Source: Macrobrachium rosenbergii
Taxonomy: Eukaryota; Arthropoda; Malacostraca; Decapoda; Palaemonidae
Length of the DNA: 64,000 nt
Assembly: GCF_040412425.1 (NCBI RefSeq)
Contig: NC_089753.1
Coordinates: 35,365,913 to 35,429,912, forward strand
Direction of reading: 5' to 3'
The notes beneath the pieces are model-generated. The model saw only the letters and a list, made by a program, of their open reading frames with translations. It was not told where the DNA came from and made no database searches. Each line of letters opens with the position of its first letter. The stretch's first letter is position 1. Shown here in pieces: positions 36,657-46,500 of the stretch. Position numbers and translations under genes: made by a program.

Positions 36657-38855
36657 GTATTGATACTGTGATTTAATTATGTAACAAGATATTTTACTAT
36701 ATATTTCAAATCCTAACAGAAGACTTAGGTTTTGACTTCTAATGTTTAATTTTTATGTATTCATTGTAATCATCAGAGGTGCTTGTAAATTTGTACATTT
36801 CTTTGAGTGTTACAGGTGTCAAATTGAGGTTATTACTGTAATAAGCTGGGATGATGTAAGCTTGATGATTACAATATTTGCCAGTATAAATTATTAAATC
36901 AAAGCAGTTGAGACTAAATCCATATAAAAATCACTGGTATACCCTTTAGCCAAACAGCTTATCCATCCTATGCTATAACTAATACTGTTGATGAATGTTT
37001 TGCAAATGAAAAGTTAATTGATGAAGGCTGTAAAGTTTCCCAATTTTTCATTTCATCTGACATTTATTTACAAAAAGGAAGGAATTTTGAATTACTTTAA
37101 AAATAGGGAAATATTTTAATGAATTGTATTGAAAACTGTGAATGGACTCAATCATGCGTATTTATTTATTGCTCTTCAGGAGTGTAAAGGGAGACGAAGC
37201 AGCTGATGCATTTGAAGAATTAACATATGCAGCACAGTGGAAAATAGTAATGGTGAAGGTTCTTGGATATAGACAAGTGGAGGACAAAACTATTCCATGC
37301 GTCCAGGTTATCGACACCAATGGACCAACGGTGAGTACCTTCCAAAAGACCAGTCTGTTTGTGTATTTTTTTTGGTAAAACTAGAGGTACAATTTTTAAA
37401 AAACAAAACTTTTTATACAAACTTATTATTTGTAGTGCCCATTTTGTTGATCAAAATATCTCGGAAAGAAGAAGAGTGACTGCAGTAGATGAGTGCTGCC
37501 GGTGCATGATCATATCTGTCATTTCCCAGCATTTTCTTTGTCATCTTGTATGTGGGCATAGTCGGGCAGCAAGTCTTCTCTAATACACACTCACCCGTTG
37601 TGTTTGTGCAGTAAATTTGAACAACATTTTTCCAGAAGGTTTAAAAGCAAGGCTAACATTGTGGCATGGTCACTATGTTCAAGGAAGTAGTGTCCTCTGG
37701 TATGTTCACTAGAGAAGCAGTGATGATAGGCTCTTGCTTTTGGATGTCCCAGTAAGCTGATAGAAACCTGTATGGTTACAGTGTTACACACTAAAAAGAC
37801 TAACCTCAGACTACTTGAATGGGCAGAGTGAATGCTTCAGTCTTTGTGTATTGTATATTTTCATCACATAAACGTCATTCAAGAGACACCTAAAAAATCT
37901 ATGGATACCTGTTGGATAAAGTCCCCAATGAAGGATAGCCACCAACTATATCTAAAGGCATTGCCCCCAGGATCAAAACCAACTGGGCAGTTGCCTCTAG
38001 AAAAAAAAAACCCAAGCAGGATGTCCAAAGAAGAAACTTTAGGAAGCAGCTGCGCAGCCTTCATGAAACAAGATTGTCTCAGAGCAGTAGAAAACGACTG
38101 ATCAGGGTCAGTTAATTCAGGGAGTGTAAAATTAATTCATCATTTTGTGACCTGCAGCATGCACTTGAGAACCAACTCTTTAATGCACTACCTGCTCTGC
38201 CACAGTAGTAACCATAGAATGTTGCATTATTCATTATTTGCCTATTCTTTTTTATTTTGAACTAAAGATGGTAATAAAGTATAAAAAACAACCAAAATGC
38301 ATCCTTGAACTAAAGGTGAAGTATCTAACTTTGAATAAAGGACAAATACTCTCAGAGCTATGCCATTTAGAGAGAGAAACCATCAGGAAAATTGAAAAGA
38401 CAAGCTGTAAAGTTGACACCGCTGAGGCGTCAGTTACCTTTAACAAAGCAAGTTTGAGGGAGGTTCTTGTACCAAAATGTAATTATAATGATGATAATAA
38501 TAATAATAATAATAATAACAATTATTATTATTATTATTATGTATTTTAAGAACACCAAATTATTTTTGTCTAGGCTTAATATGCCAAGGCATAGAATCTA
38601 CCATGATTATAAAAACAGTTGTGAGGTTTTTTGTAAAATCATATTGCTATATTTTAGGAAGCCTAAATATGTTGTAGGGTCATTTTAACGATCTGAAAGA
38701 ACCCTTAGTCAGCTGTAATTTCTGCAGGATAGTCATTATTATAATTAATTATATATGTGAGAATATTGCCATAAGTTTTGCCATTTCAGGATGTCGATGT
38801 AGCAGAGGAGTTGGTAAGCAGAGGATTAGCACAATATTACTCCAGTACATCTTAA
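16109..38855 (+). CDS. Tdrkh: Tudor and KH domain-containing protein, 452 aa (11 exons)
   Basis: Exons: 16109-16207, 18411-18573, 21306-21433, 23160-23280, 26289-26362, 30598-30702, 31530-31643, 32970-33068, 35941-36179, 37180-37330, 38790-38855. Together they are 1359 nt, all joined in phase at GT/AG sites. An in-frame TAG eight codons upstream supports the ATG. Layout: membrane anchor about 8-30; KH1 about 48-118 (loop G65-R-Q-G68); KH2 about 124-195 (loop G138-R-N-G141); Glu/Arg-rich linker; extended Tudor about 249-435 with core about 302-365, including YSWYRGQV and YYVDFGDTE. This order is that of TDRKH (papi in Drosophila), which sits on the mitochondrial outer membrane and binds methyl-arginine tails of Piwi proteins through its Tudor domain during piRNA 3'-end formation. 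From memory, insect and mammalian proteins are roughly 560-580 aa, so this one is shorter, mainly after the Tudor domain. Family call firm; role inferred. Confidence 0.9.
18411..18573 (+). CDS. Tdrkh: Tdrkh exon 2: KH1 first half
   Basis: Residues 34-87 plus one base. It opens with an acidic DDEEE and carries VPSDAVGLVIGRQGSNVKLI, the KH core with the RNA-binding GXXG loop. Acceptor TTCGTTCCAG, donor GTGAGT. Confidence 0.92.
19154..19181. repeat. (GA)n microsatellite, intron 2
   Basis: About 14 GA units. Intron 2 (18574-21305) also holds a short minisatellite and a MITE, listed separately. Confidence 0.9.
19824..19895. repeat. 19-bp minisatellite, intron 2
   Basis: About 3.5 tandem copies of GTTAGTTTACCTAAAGTAT; the first is one base short and the last is diverged. 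Confidence 0.75.
20367..20490. mobile_element. MITE related to the 61-63 kb element, intron 2
   Basis: Ends are imperfect inverted repeats: TTATTTTTTAAACGAACC on the left and TTTAAAAAATAAATCTT on the right. Internal CCTTTCCATTGTATAGCTTT and TTACTTCCATGCCAG match the terminal repeat of the 61.2-63.7 kb element (CCTCTCCATTATATAGCTTT). It is a short, diverged family member. Confidence 0.65.
21306..21433 (+). CDS. Tdrkh: Tdrkh exon 3: KH1 second half
   Basis: Completes codon 88, then reads to residue 130. It contains RICTIRGSEDNVTLAQKLV, the last beta strand and helix of KH1, and ends with EEMFVPI, the start of KH2. Donor GTAAGT. Confidence 0.92.
23160..23280 (+). CDS. Tdrkh: Tdrkh exon 4: KH2 core
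   Basis: Residues 131-170 plus one base. AVGRIIGRNGETIRAV holds the second intact GXXG loop, followed by TSGAKVTVERE. The acceptor CTGACAG/GCA was chosen over a CAG four bases later because only it keeps the frame. Donor GTTAGT is weaker than average. Confidence 0.92.
26289..26362 (+). CDS. Tdrkh: Tdrkh exon 5: end of KH2
   Basis: 74 nt, the second shortest coding exon; with one base from exon 4 it encodes DDMRRIILKGSKEQIEAAKT then QLLIK, the final strand and helix of KH2. Missed by simple ORF calls because of its size. Donor GTAAAG. Confidence 0.9.
26945..27485. mobile_element. Long-inverted-repeat element, intron 5
   Basis: Outer arms (about 26950-27040 and 27385-27480) are inverted copies: TGGTCTTGAAATGTCCC on the left against GGGACATTCAAAGGTCTTGA on the right, and AGCAGCAG against CTGCTGCC. 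A single arm recurs at about 35800-35880. No transposase frame; small ORFs here are chance. Confidence 0.65.
28890..29178. mobile_element. MITE with about 45-bp inverted ends, intron 5
   Basis: The left end has GTTATTTGTATTTTTCC then TATGTATACAAAC; the right end has GTTTGTGTACATAGAAAAA then TTCAAATTACC. The reverse complement of the right aligns with the left with few mismatches. The same end type (TTTGTATTTTT plus an AGCTAA-like part) occurs at 44.1 and 54.6-54.9 kb. Confidence 0.65.
30598..30702 (+). CDS. Tdrkh: Tdrkh exon 6: charged linker
   Basis: Residues 196-230: VAEEEEMRQQIQKSAMNM, then SLRARGRQNAHDSDDSQ. It links KH2 to the Tudor domain. The RARGR patch is a possible arginine-methylation or RNA-contact site, which is inference only. 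Confidence 0.88.
31530..31643 (+). CDS. Tdrkh: Tdrkh exon 7: start of extended Tudor
   Basis: Residues 231-268. A Ser-rich spacer is followed by FIEAYVSAVDSAAHFWLQ, the opening strands of the staphylococcal-nuclease-like half of an extended Tudor domain. Confidence 0.92.
32970..33068 (+). CDS. Tdrkh: Tdrkh exon 8: extended Tudor linker helix
   Basis: Residues 269-301: VVGSRSIQLDKLVIDMTEYY, then DSAENRELHELEK. This is the typical long helix region before a Tudor core. Donor GTAAGA. Confidence 0.9.
34790..35013 (-). mobile_element. SINE family 1, copy C, intron 8
   Basis: On the minus strand: GGCCATTCAGCGCTGAAACA, AGTTTGAAAGGTGTAATGAGG, AAACCTCGCAGTTGCACTAT, GTTGTTAGGAGAGGGTG. It ends near AAAGAACCTTAAGTAGTGCC. 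Aligns with copies A, B and D. Confidence 0.7.
35800..35880. mobile_element. Half copy of the intron-5 inverted-repeat element
   Basis: CATGTCTGGGACATGTGAAG and CCATGAATGTGGCTGTAT match one arm of 26945-27485 (CAATGTCTGGGACATTCAAAG). It ends about 60 bp before the exon 9 acceptor. Confidence 0.55.
35941..36179 (+). CDS. Tdrkh: Tdrkh exon 9: Tudor core
   Basis: Residues 302-380 plus two bases, the longest exon. It carries VKEGDIVAARFPHDYSWYRG then QVCSY, and IYYVDFGDTE, the beta-barrel with aromatic residues (F312, Y316, W318, Y341/Y342, F345) likely to form the methyl-arginine cage. The donor is the G/TAAGT inside GAGTAAGT; read through, it would stop at once. Confidence 0.93.
36571..36653. 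repeat. (CT)n microsatellite, intron 9
   Basis: About 41 CT units on the coding strand, about 530 bp before exon 10. Confidence 0.95.
37180..37330 (+). CDS. Tdrkh: Tdrkh exon 10: end of extended Tudor
   Basis: Completes codon 381 and reads to 431: ESVKGDEAADAFEELTYAAQ, then WKIVMVKVLGY and the strand IPCVQVIDTNGPT. This is the second nuclease-like part of the extended Tudor fold. Donor GTGAGT. Confidence 0.92.
38460..38545. repeat. AAT/ATT self-complementary microsatellite, intron 10
   Basis: (AAT)n followed at once by (ATT)n, so the tract can form a simple hairpin. It is about 240 bp before exon 11. Confidence 0.8.
38790..38855 (+). CDS. Tdrkh: Tdrkh exon 11: C-terminus and stop
   Basis: Residues 432-452: DVDVAEELVSRGLAQYYSST then Ser and TAA. 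The segment VAEELVSRGLA is the usual closing helix of an extended Tudor domain, so the protein ends almost at the domain edge. Confidence 0.92.
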   Translation, partial: DVDVAEELVSRGLAQYYSSTS

Positions 38856-41690
38856 CCCTGGAGAGTGAGGCTCTTGTGATTTATGACAAGATGTACATCA
38901 TTTTTAGCTTTAATTTCATTGTTGCCCATTTTCTGATTTGTGAGTGGTAGTACTTATTGCTAAAGAATATTTTTGCTACAATGTTTCAGGTTTATGTTAT
39001 GTCATCATCTAAGGAGAAAGATATCTTTGTGCATAATGCATTTTCAAATATTTAAAATTGTATACAAAAGAGTACTGTAGTTGTCACTGACACTGTCCCC
39101 AGGTGAGAGAGAGTGATTTTAACGTAAAATTTTCACTCCGTCCAGCTTCAAACGTGATTGTCCAGTAACTGTTATTTGCATATATTTTTATATATTATAT
39201 GTCAGAAGTTAATTTTTTTTCGTTAAATCTCTTTGATGTTATTTTATTTTTATGCGTTCACATAATGCTGTTGTAACAAGATAGAAGTAAAAGGCCCCTA
39301 TATTGTTAGTACAGTAATAGCTTTATAACTTGCAAGCCAAGGTTAATGGAAGGTAATTTTATTTTATTAAATAAGAATTTGCAAATGCCTCTTAAAGTTA
39401 ATTGTGAAGAATTTTGAAATTCACCATGGTTCTGTTCATTAAGTCAGTGTGTTGGCGTACATTACTTCAGTTTTCCTGTACTAGCGTTGACAAGACCTTG
39501 CAGTTAGTGGACTGTTTTCATTTGGTTGGCTGTGTCTTAAGTCATTGCAGGTATATAGAAGGCTTTCCTTCAGATTTATACCTTTAAGGTAAGTTTTGGC
39601 CAATGTATTTATCATGTAGTGAGAAATGCTGTTTTGCCCTCTGATTTAGTTTACTTAGGATTATTTTAAAGTCAGCCAGTACCTGGTATAAATGAGTAAG
39701 TAGGATTGGTTTTGTTCGTTTACAATAGGAACATGATAAATTATATTATGTAGGATAAGGTACAGATTCTATAACTAGGTATTTAAGTACTCTCTGCTTT
39801 AAGATGTATTTTTTGAGATGAAAAGTGGAGTTCTTTTGAGTATCTTAACTCTACTGCAGTTAAAATACATTTATTGATATTTCTTCATAGATTGTACTAT
39901 GTAGGTATCTTTGTTTACTGTGAGTAGCAAATTCTATTTCATCTGCACTAAATCACTGAAAAGCCACTCTTTCATAGCGTGGCATACAACAATTTATAAT
40001 TTCTTGCAAGTATCTCACTCTAATTTTAGGCACTGTAACATACTTTACTAATTGTATGTGTATCATATTGTGAATAGGTCACCAGATAATTTATACTGTA
40101 TTCATGCTTAGGTTTCTGGGTAGCAGTGTTCCGACTGCCAGTTTTGAGTTCATGCATCATTCAGTACATTATGACTTTTCGTAATGACATGTTATTTGGA
40201 GTCAAGACAAGTATACAGATCTTACCAACCTGAAGTCAGTGTCCACTTCATAGGTTAATGCAGCTTTATATACAGTTTGTTTAAAGAAAAAGATATATAC
40301 ATTTTGATAGTTTAGCATTTATAGTCGAGTCCAAAAGATTCTATCCAGGTTTTATAAGTAATCTTGGTGAAGTGACCATTAACATTTCAGGTGTCTGGTT
40401 CAGTTATTAAGATAACTAATTTTTTTTTTTTTCCCATTCACATAGGGTTTACTTGAAAGAATTAATTATGAGCTCACAATTTTTCATTTCTAGAAGTTCT
40501 CAACCTATAAGACATACATTGTAGATGTAAGGTAAAACTAACTGAATTGTGAAATGTAAAATAAAAAAATAAAAAAATTGTTTTGTAGTATTCTGTAGGG
40601 CCTAGAATCATGCTGTTCATCTTGTCACCTGCACAACATTTCACAATTTACAGAAGTTCTCGCAGCTCCATAAACGATATGAGAAATTTTACTCCTGAGC
40701 CTTAATTCAAATACAAATACTCAGTTTTTTCAAGGGATTCTTTATGGAAATGTGTTAATGACATAAAAGTGTTAGATTTTGTGAAAAAGAAATCTGCAGT
40801 TTGTTTCAGAAAAGCATAACTTTAATTATTTGTAATTTATTTATAATTACAGTACCTTATGTAGATTGTATTATGCCAACATTGGTTTCTCCAGCTTCTT
40901 CATTTCTAATATGGGTTTCCCACCTTAATTATGAATCTTAAGTATTTTGTAGTAACATCTCTTCAAAATCACCATTTTCTTTGAAGATATGTCACTTATT
41001 CATATAGCAGTACCAACATTATACACCCCTCATAGTATTGATTTTGTAATGCCTAAGGTTTTGACTGAAAATTTTCAGACTAGTGAAATAAAGTGTAGTT
41101 GCTAAAGTAATACAGGGCTATTTAGCACAGCCGTGCTGCATTCCAATTTAGCTACCATACATTGAAGCAGATATTTATAGGGATTATCCTTAGATGAAAA
41201 TACTGGAGTTTTAGTGTTTTGTGAGGTCACAGGAATGTATTTTTTGCTAATTATATACTGGCAAAGGAGAGATCTGATTTGTCTCCAAGGGATTGATGGT
41301 TCAAAATGAGTGAAGTGTTTAATTGAATTAAATTACCTAAAAGAAAAAGAGTAGGTCTGGCTGGTTGCATTTGTCTCAATTAAATTTTAGCACCAGCAAC
41401 AGTTTTGTTCCTTGTTGTCTGAACTATTATTCCATAATTTAAGCTGCAAGGAAATACAAAATCTTGCAAGTTTAGGATTGTCTGTCAGGTTAGTATAACT
41501 GTCATCTGTCTTTTTTTAATATCTTGCCTATACGGTCACAGGGAATAGTATACATGTTTGAAATATTACTATACATTATTCCTTTCTTAAGCAGATTTAA
41601 AGACAATGTTTACCTCGTACTGGTAATATTAAGACTTGCAGGGCTTTTGTTGACATTAAAGTGTAAATAAATATGTCAAATGTTGGTTTT
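38856..41690 (+). other. Tdrkh: Probable 3' UTR of Tdrkh
   Basis: About 2.8 kb of AT-rich, repeat-poor sequence with many ATTTA/TTTTA runs and no ORF of note. AATAAA signals lie at 41087-41092 and 41666-41671; the second is followed by a TG/T-rich stretch (TGTTGGTTTTGCTTGTT) typical of a cleavage site. The extent is inferred. Confidence 0.45.
41666..41671 (+). terminator. Candidate polyadenylation signal of Tdrkh
   Basis: AATAAA with a GT-rich downstream element about 15-30 bp later. The best of several candidates after the stop codon. Confidence 0.4.
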
Positions 41691-42551
41691 GCTTGTTCAT
41701 CCTGTTCATGAGAAAGTTTTGCAGCCAAATTAGGTAAGCCAAAGGGACTTAGTTGTACAGCTAGATCCCACCAATTTCAAGTAAATCCAAACCTCATGCA
41801 GTCCACTTGAATTAACAGGTAAAATGTATAGCATTGGTACTTACAATAATGAGTCCACATAACCAGGTGTCAGTTGAAGATTCTTTCTCAGATTTTGGCT
41901 TTCTAGGTATCACCTGCTAATTCATACTATTGTTGTTTTCTTATCAGTGTTTTTTAATTTTTATTTTTGTCCCTTATGTAAGTACAGATAAGCATTTGAA
42001 TCAAATCAGCTGGAATAGTTTTAAATTATATGACCTTTTTTCTTTTTAGAAATTTTTAATAGAGCATGAAAAATATCTGTAAGTGTTTGTTAACATGAAT
42101 AATGTGATCTGTGGCTGGATTAACCATTCCCCTTGTCTGAATTGACACAAGATATGAAATTGAATGAGGGAAAAAAATAGTTGTGACAAGCCTTGATATG
42201 GAAATGCTATTGTAATTTTTTCTTCCTCCTTAAAAATATCTAATTACAATTTACACTTCATCCAAGTTGGAACCATTGCAGGAACATTGTGAGTGAGAGG
42301 AAGACCATTAGCCTTCACAGATACTGAAGTGAATAACTTCATCTGTCAGAATTATGTCAGTCCATTTAGAGGTGGATGTTGCAGTGGCAGGAAAAAAATG
42401 GTTTACAACATCTATACGTAATTGCCAGTACTCTATGCTCTTTTTCTTGGGTGCAATGTTTTTAAATTCCAGCAGCTTCAGGAAAGTACCTTATGGTTTT
42501 TAGTATAACTTGTAATATTAATCCATTTCACCAGAATTCCAATAATTATAA

Positions 42552-42744
42552 TTAGCCCACATTTGCTGGCTTTAAATGTTCATAGCTCTTCAGATGTTTC
42601 TTTAACACACAAAGAAGAGCAGTGGCAGCCTTGTGCATGTACTCTTCAGATCCGAGTCCCCAGCAGTTAACTGCTTCTCTTGTTGCCTTTTTGTGATACT
42701 GTACACTGTTCACTGAATTCCTAAGATCCATTATATTCTTAGGT
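42552..42744 (-). CDS. Possible orphan terminal coding exon
   Basis: On the minus strand a pyrimidine-rich tract with a TTTTAAC branch-like site ends in TTTCTACAAG, then a 64-codon open frame (stop included) runs to TAA. It contains SVQYHKKATREAVNCWGLGS then EEYMHKAATALLCVLKKHL, which reads like a helical, gene-like protein and not a repeat. The frame is open for 95 codons in all (from 42836). I recognise no family, and no partner exon was found between it and the metallophosphoesterase gene. It could also be an unknown retroelement piece. Confidence 0.3.
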
Positions 42745-43539
42745 CTTGTAGAAAGAAGTAGCAGAGTACAGATGTTAAAAGCATTTGTGAATGTGTGGTT
42801 TGGACCAGTTGGTAGGTAATAAACTATCATATGCAATGTTTTAGGTAGAATGGATATAACACACTGAAACGACTATATGGGAGGTGGGCACCATGTATAC
42901 AATTGATGGGTTTATATAGAGTCCAAATCAAATTGGGACTAGAGGAAGTATGACTATTTTGAAAGTCTCCTATCAGTTGGCAAACTCCTGGAATGGCTGA
43001 CTAAGGGGTGAAGGAGGTCCTCAAACCAGTACTACTATCACCAAAAAAGGGAAGACAAATATTCACAGGTGTGAAGTATGATTTCCAGTCCCAGTAGGCT
43101 GAAGGTGTTGGTCTGCCTACAGCCAGGACCCTATTGCTTGCTGATCTAGGGAGATGTGTCCAAAAGTAAAAGAACATTTGGGCTAAGGAATCGTTTGAAG
43201 CCTTTCTTGAAGTAACCTGGAACTTGTACCATTGCAGATCCAACAGAACCTCCTCTGAGATTATGACATAGTGAACATCCAGAAGATGCATGGAACAAGC
43301 TTATTTATGGAAAAGGTTAGCATATCTAGGGGCTGCCATGGTTTGACTGGAGGATTCAAATGGTGCTAGAACACTTGGAGACTGATAGCACCTTCATGGC
43401 CTTGGCTGTCAAAGAACAAATAAGCTTATTCAAAGCCAGAACATGAGTCAAAACCTCAGAGGAAATAAAGCCAGCGCAACAGAGCATCTTTATATGACCT
43501 TAGGAAACCTAATACACCCATTACATGCTGATGTAAAGG

Positions 43540-43745
43540 TACAGTGTGTCACTGACTTAGGGCGAATTTGATCTTCCGATGCTTTTTCAGTACCGAAACC
43601 TGATGTTGCATCAAGTTACGGCGCTAACGGCAAGAATAGGCATCAAGTTAACAATGCTTATGGCATGGTAACTTGACACAACATCAAGTTGTGGCGCCGT
43701 TAAAGGCGAGACACCGACTTAGGGCGCAATGCTGGAACAGATCCC
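43540..43745. repeat. Degenerate GC-richer repeat block
   Basis: Contains diverged repetitions of GCATCAAGTTACGGCGC and CACTGACTTAGGGCG, some inverted (GTAACTTGA), ending in a C9 run. Similar in style to the block at 58.2-58.5 kb. Origin unknown. Confidence 0.45.
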
Positions 43746-44215
43746 CCCCCCCTCCAAAAGTCGAGGACCTACTAATGAGATGCATAAAGATTATACAAAT
43801 TAAATGCTGTAGAAACAGCTATTATATTCAGCACTACTGCCCACAGAAAAGGTCTCATTTACTGTATTTATTCATTTGATGTTAAAATAAACCAGAAATA
43901 TATTCATCAGAACAAAGGTGAACATCACAGAATACCAAATTGTAATAGTAATTTATATTGTTCCATGGTTATTGAAACTGGCTAGGTGGTGGTTAATGGG
44001 TTGTAAGTGGGTGAGTAATGGGAGTTCCCCACTAATCTGCCATAAGCCACCATTTTTTTCTTTGGCTTGTGGATTCTGTGGTGATTTCATGATGAAAGGC
44101 TCTGGTTTGTATAGCTAGCAAAAATAAAAAATTACTTCAAAATAAAAATTTTGCATTTTTTCCCACAGAAATACAAACCATCATATTCTTCGGGGCAGGT
44201 ATAGGCTCCTGTTCA

Positions 44216-46500
44216 AGGATATTTGTCCTCCCTTGTCAAACACACTTTTCCACCTTATGCTCAGAATTTGTGGAAATCTCAGGTCCTATTGGCGGAGGTA
44301 GAGGCATCATAGTAGTAGTAGATCATCGGTTTACAGGTTTCTACAGTTGCACCTTTCTTAGAGAAGGTATCGGGGGGTTGGAGACCAGTAATTGACCTCT
44401 CTTCCTTGGACTAGTATGTATTTCAGACTTGGTTTAAGATGGAAACTCCTCATTAGATTGTTTTACAGAGGACAACTTTACACTCTTGATAGACTTGCAA
44501 GATGTGTACTTTCAGGTACCGATTCATCACAGCTCTCAGGACGTACTTCCACTTTGCAGTGGTACTGTCCTTCAGGTATTTACCAGAGTATTCACTTTGG
44601 TCTCAGCTTGGGCTCATTCGATGGGCATTCAATTGTGACGATACCTGGACTACTGGTTGATCCCAACTTATTCCAGGGAATGGCAGTTACAGGACAGAGA
44701 CCGACTTCTTTCCTTGTGCCATGTTTCTGTATCTGGTCAACTGAGGAAGATGAATCTCATCTCATCCCAAAAGAGCAGTCAGAGTACCTGGGCATGCTTT
44801 TGGATTCAGGAGCAGTGAAAGCCATCCCAGTGGAGTCTCAAGGTTCAAGGAAGTAAAACGACAGTTCCTGTTTCAGCAGGAACAGTCATTTTGGCTTTGG
44901 CCAGTTCTGGGGCATTGGTCAGTGTATAAGCTTTGTTCCTTTGAGTCTGTAAGTCTGGCATGGTGGCTGGATGACAGACACCTCTTAAGGGGGTTCCATT
45001 CAGCTCCCTTCCTCTGAAAGAGGAGTGGGCACCCACCTGAGAGCAGTTTGTCTTAGGTGTGTGGCTGTGAGACGCACTTTGCCTACATTTCATTGTTGTG
45101 ATGTTAGCACTGTGGCTGATGCTATAGCCATTCCAAAAGCAGTTGAATGGACACTTAGTGGTGTGGAAGAGTGACACACCACTCGTCGCATATGTCAACA
45201 AAAGGGGAAACAGTGTGTCAGTTGTCAGCCTATACGATGGTTGGCATTGCAAACATACATATGGGTGGATCTTCAAACCTTCGAGTTGTCAGCCAAGTAC
45301 ATTCTGGGGAAGGTGACTGTAGCCCATACTCCTGTGTTAAAGGCATATTCCATAGGTATCGCAAGACAATCCACTTCATGCTTGGAGGTTATCCATCACC
45401 ACCTGCAAGAGAGACTTTTCTCGCAGGGCTCCACAGGAGGTGTCAGTATACCTCCACTGCTCCTCAGCAAATGTTTATCAGGAAAGTGGTCCATCTTCCA
45501 ATTGGTGTCATAGAAGGGCACCTCTCTGGTCAGAGTGTCTGTTCAGCAGATCAGAGATTTCATTATCTATCTTTGCCAGTGACTATCTTCTCTGAGTTTC
45601 TGCAGTAAAAGGTCATTGTTCAGCCTTGTCCAGGTCTTCAAACTGAAGGGAAAGACCTTAACACTCAGCAGAATTATCTATGCTACCAAGAAGTTTCAAA
45701 CAGTCTTGTCCTCTTCTCCAACAGCTTCTGCCCCTGGGGTGGGACATTTCTTTAGTACGGGGAAGCCTGACAAAGCCTCTGTCTGGTGTGTCAGACAGAG
45801 ACCTAACTCTCAAGACTGTATTCCTCATGGCTTTGGCTAAGCAAAGAGGGTGGGGGATTACATTGTTATCATGTCAGTTACTCAAGAGGATTAGGATCTT
45901 TCATTTTCTTTCGTTCCTGAGATTTTAGTGAAAAATCAGAACCTATTGATCTCGGATGAGATATTTGAGTTTCTCAATTCCCTGCCTTTGAGATGTTTTT
46001 GCAAGAGTCCTGACAAGATACTTCTTGTCTAGTCCAAGCCATAAATTACTGCCTGAAAATGACCTGCTCTTTGAGGCTAGGATGTAGGATACTTTTTGCT
46101 AGTTCAGATAGGCATGGGAAGGTTTTCAAGAATACTCTTGCCTTCTGGCTTCTCAAGGTTACTGAACAAGCCCATGAATCCTTTCTGGAGAAGATCGGCC
46201 TTGCTGCATGCTTGAGTGTACACAAAGTCAGAGGCATGGACCCTTCCCTTAGCTTTTCAGAACTGCTTGGTACATCAGTTAATGAGGGGGGAGGAATTTG
46301 GTGTAGACAGGCTACCTTTACCTCAGTTTACTTTGGGAATGTTGCCCACAAATCCTTGGATACCTTCTAAGGACCTCTGGTTCCTTAACAGGTTATGCAG
46401 TCACAAGCTCCAATTGGACAGAAAAATGACCCTTTCCGAGTACCTAAGCATATCAACAATTAACCAGAAGAAAGGCATAACAGTCTTTCACCAGTGATTC
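44216..46500 (+). mobile_element. Degenerate DIRS-like retroelement (RT to tyrosine recombinase)
   Basis: Pieces in order on the plus strand, in shifting frames: GGWRPVIDLSSLD at about 44370-44411 (reverse transcriptase); SEYLGMLLDSGAVKAIP near 44790; LPLGWDISLVRGSL and LTLKTVFLMALAKQRG at about 45733-45855, typical of the DIRS/Ngaro tyrosine recombinase; and FTSVYFGNVAHKSLDTF at about 46317-46367, near the recombinase end. Many stops and frameshifts make it non-functional. No inverted or split direct repeats were recognised, so the ends are approximate. A second recombinase fragment lies at 53.9 kb. Confidence 0.65.

Noticed and set aside
43001..43291. 96-codon minus-strand frame, possible retroelement gag
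   Set aside because: Faint resemblance only, no second copy or motif to anchor the call.
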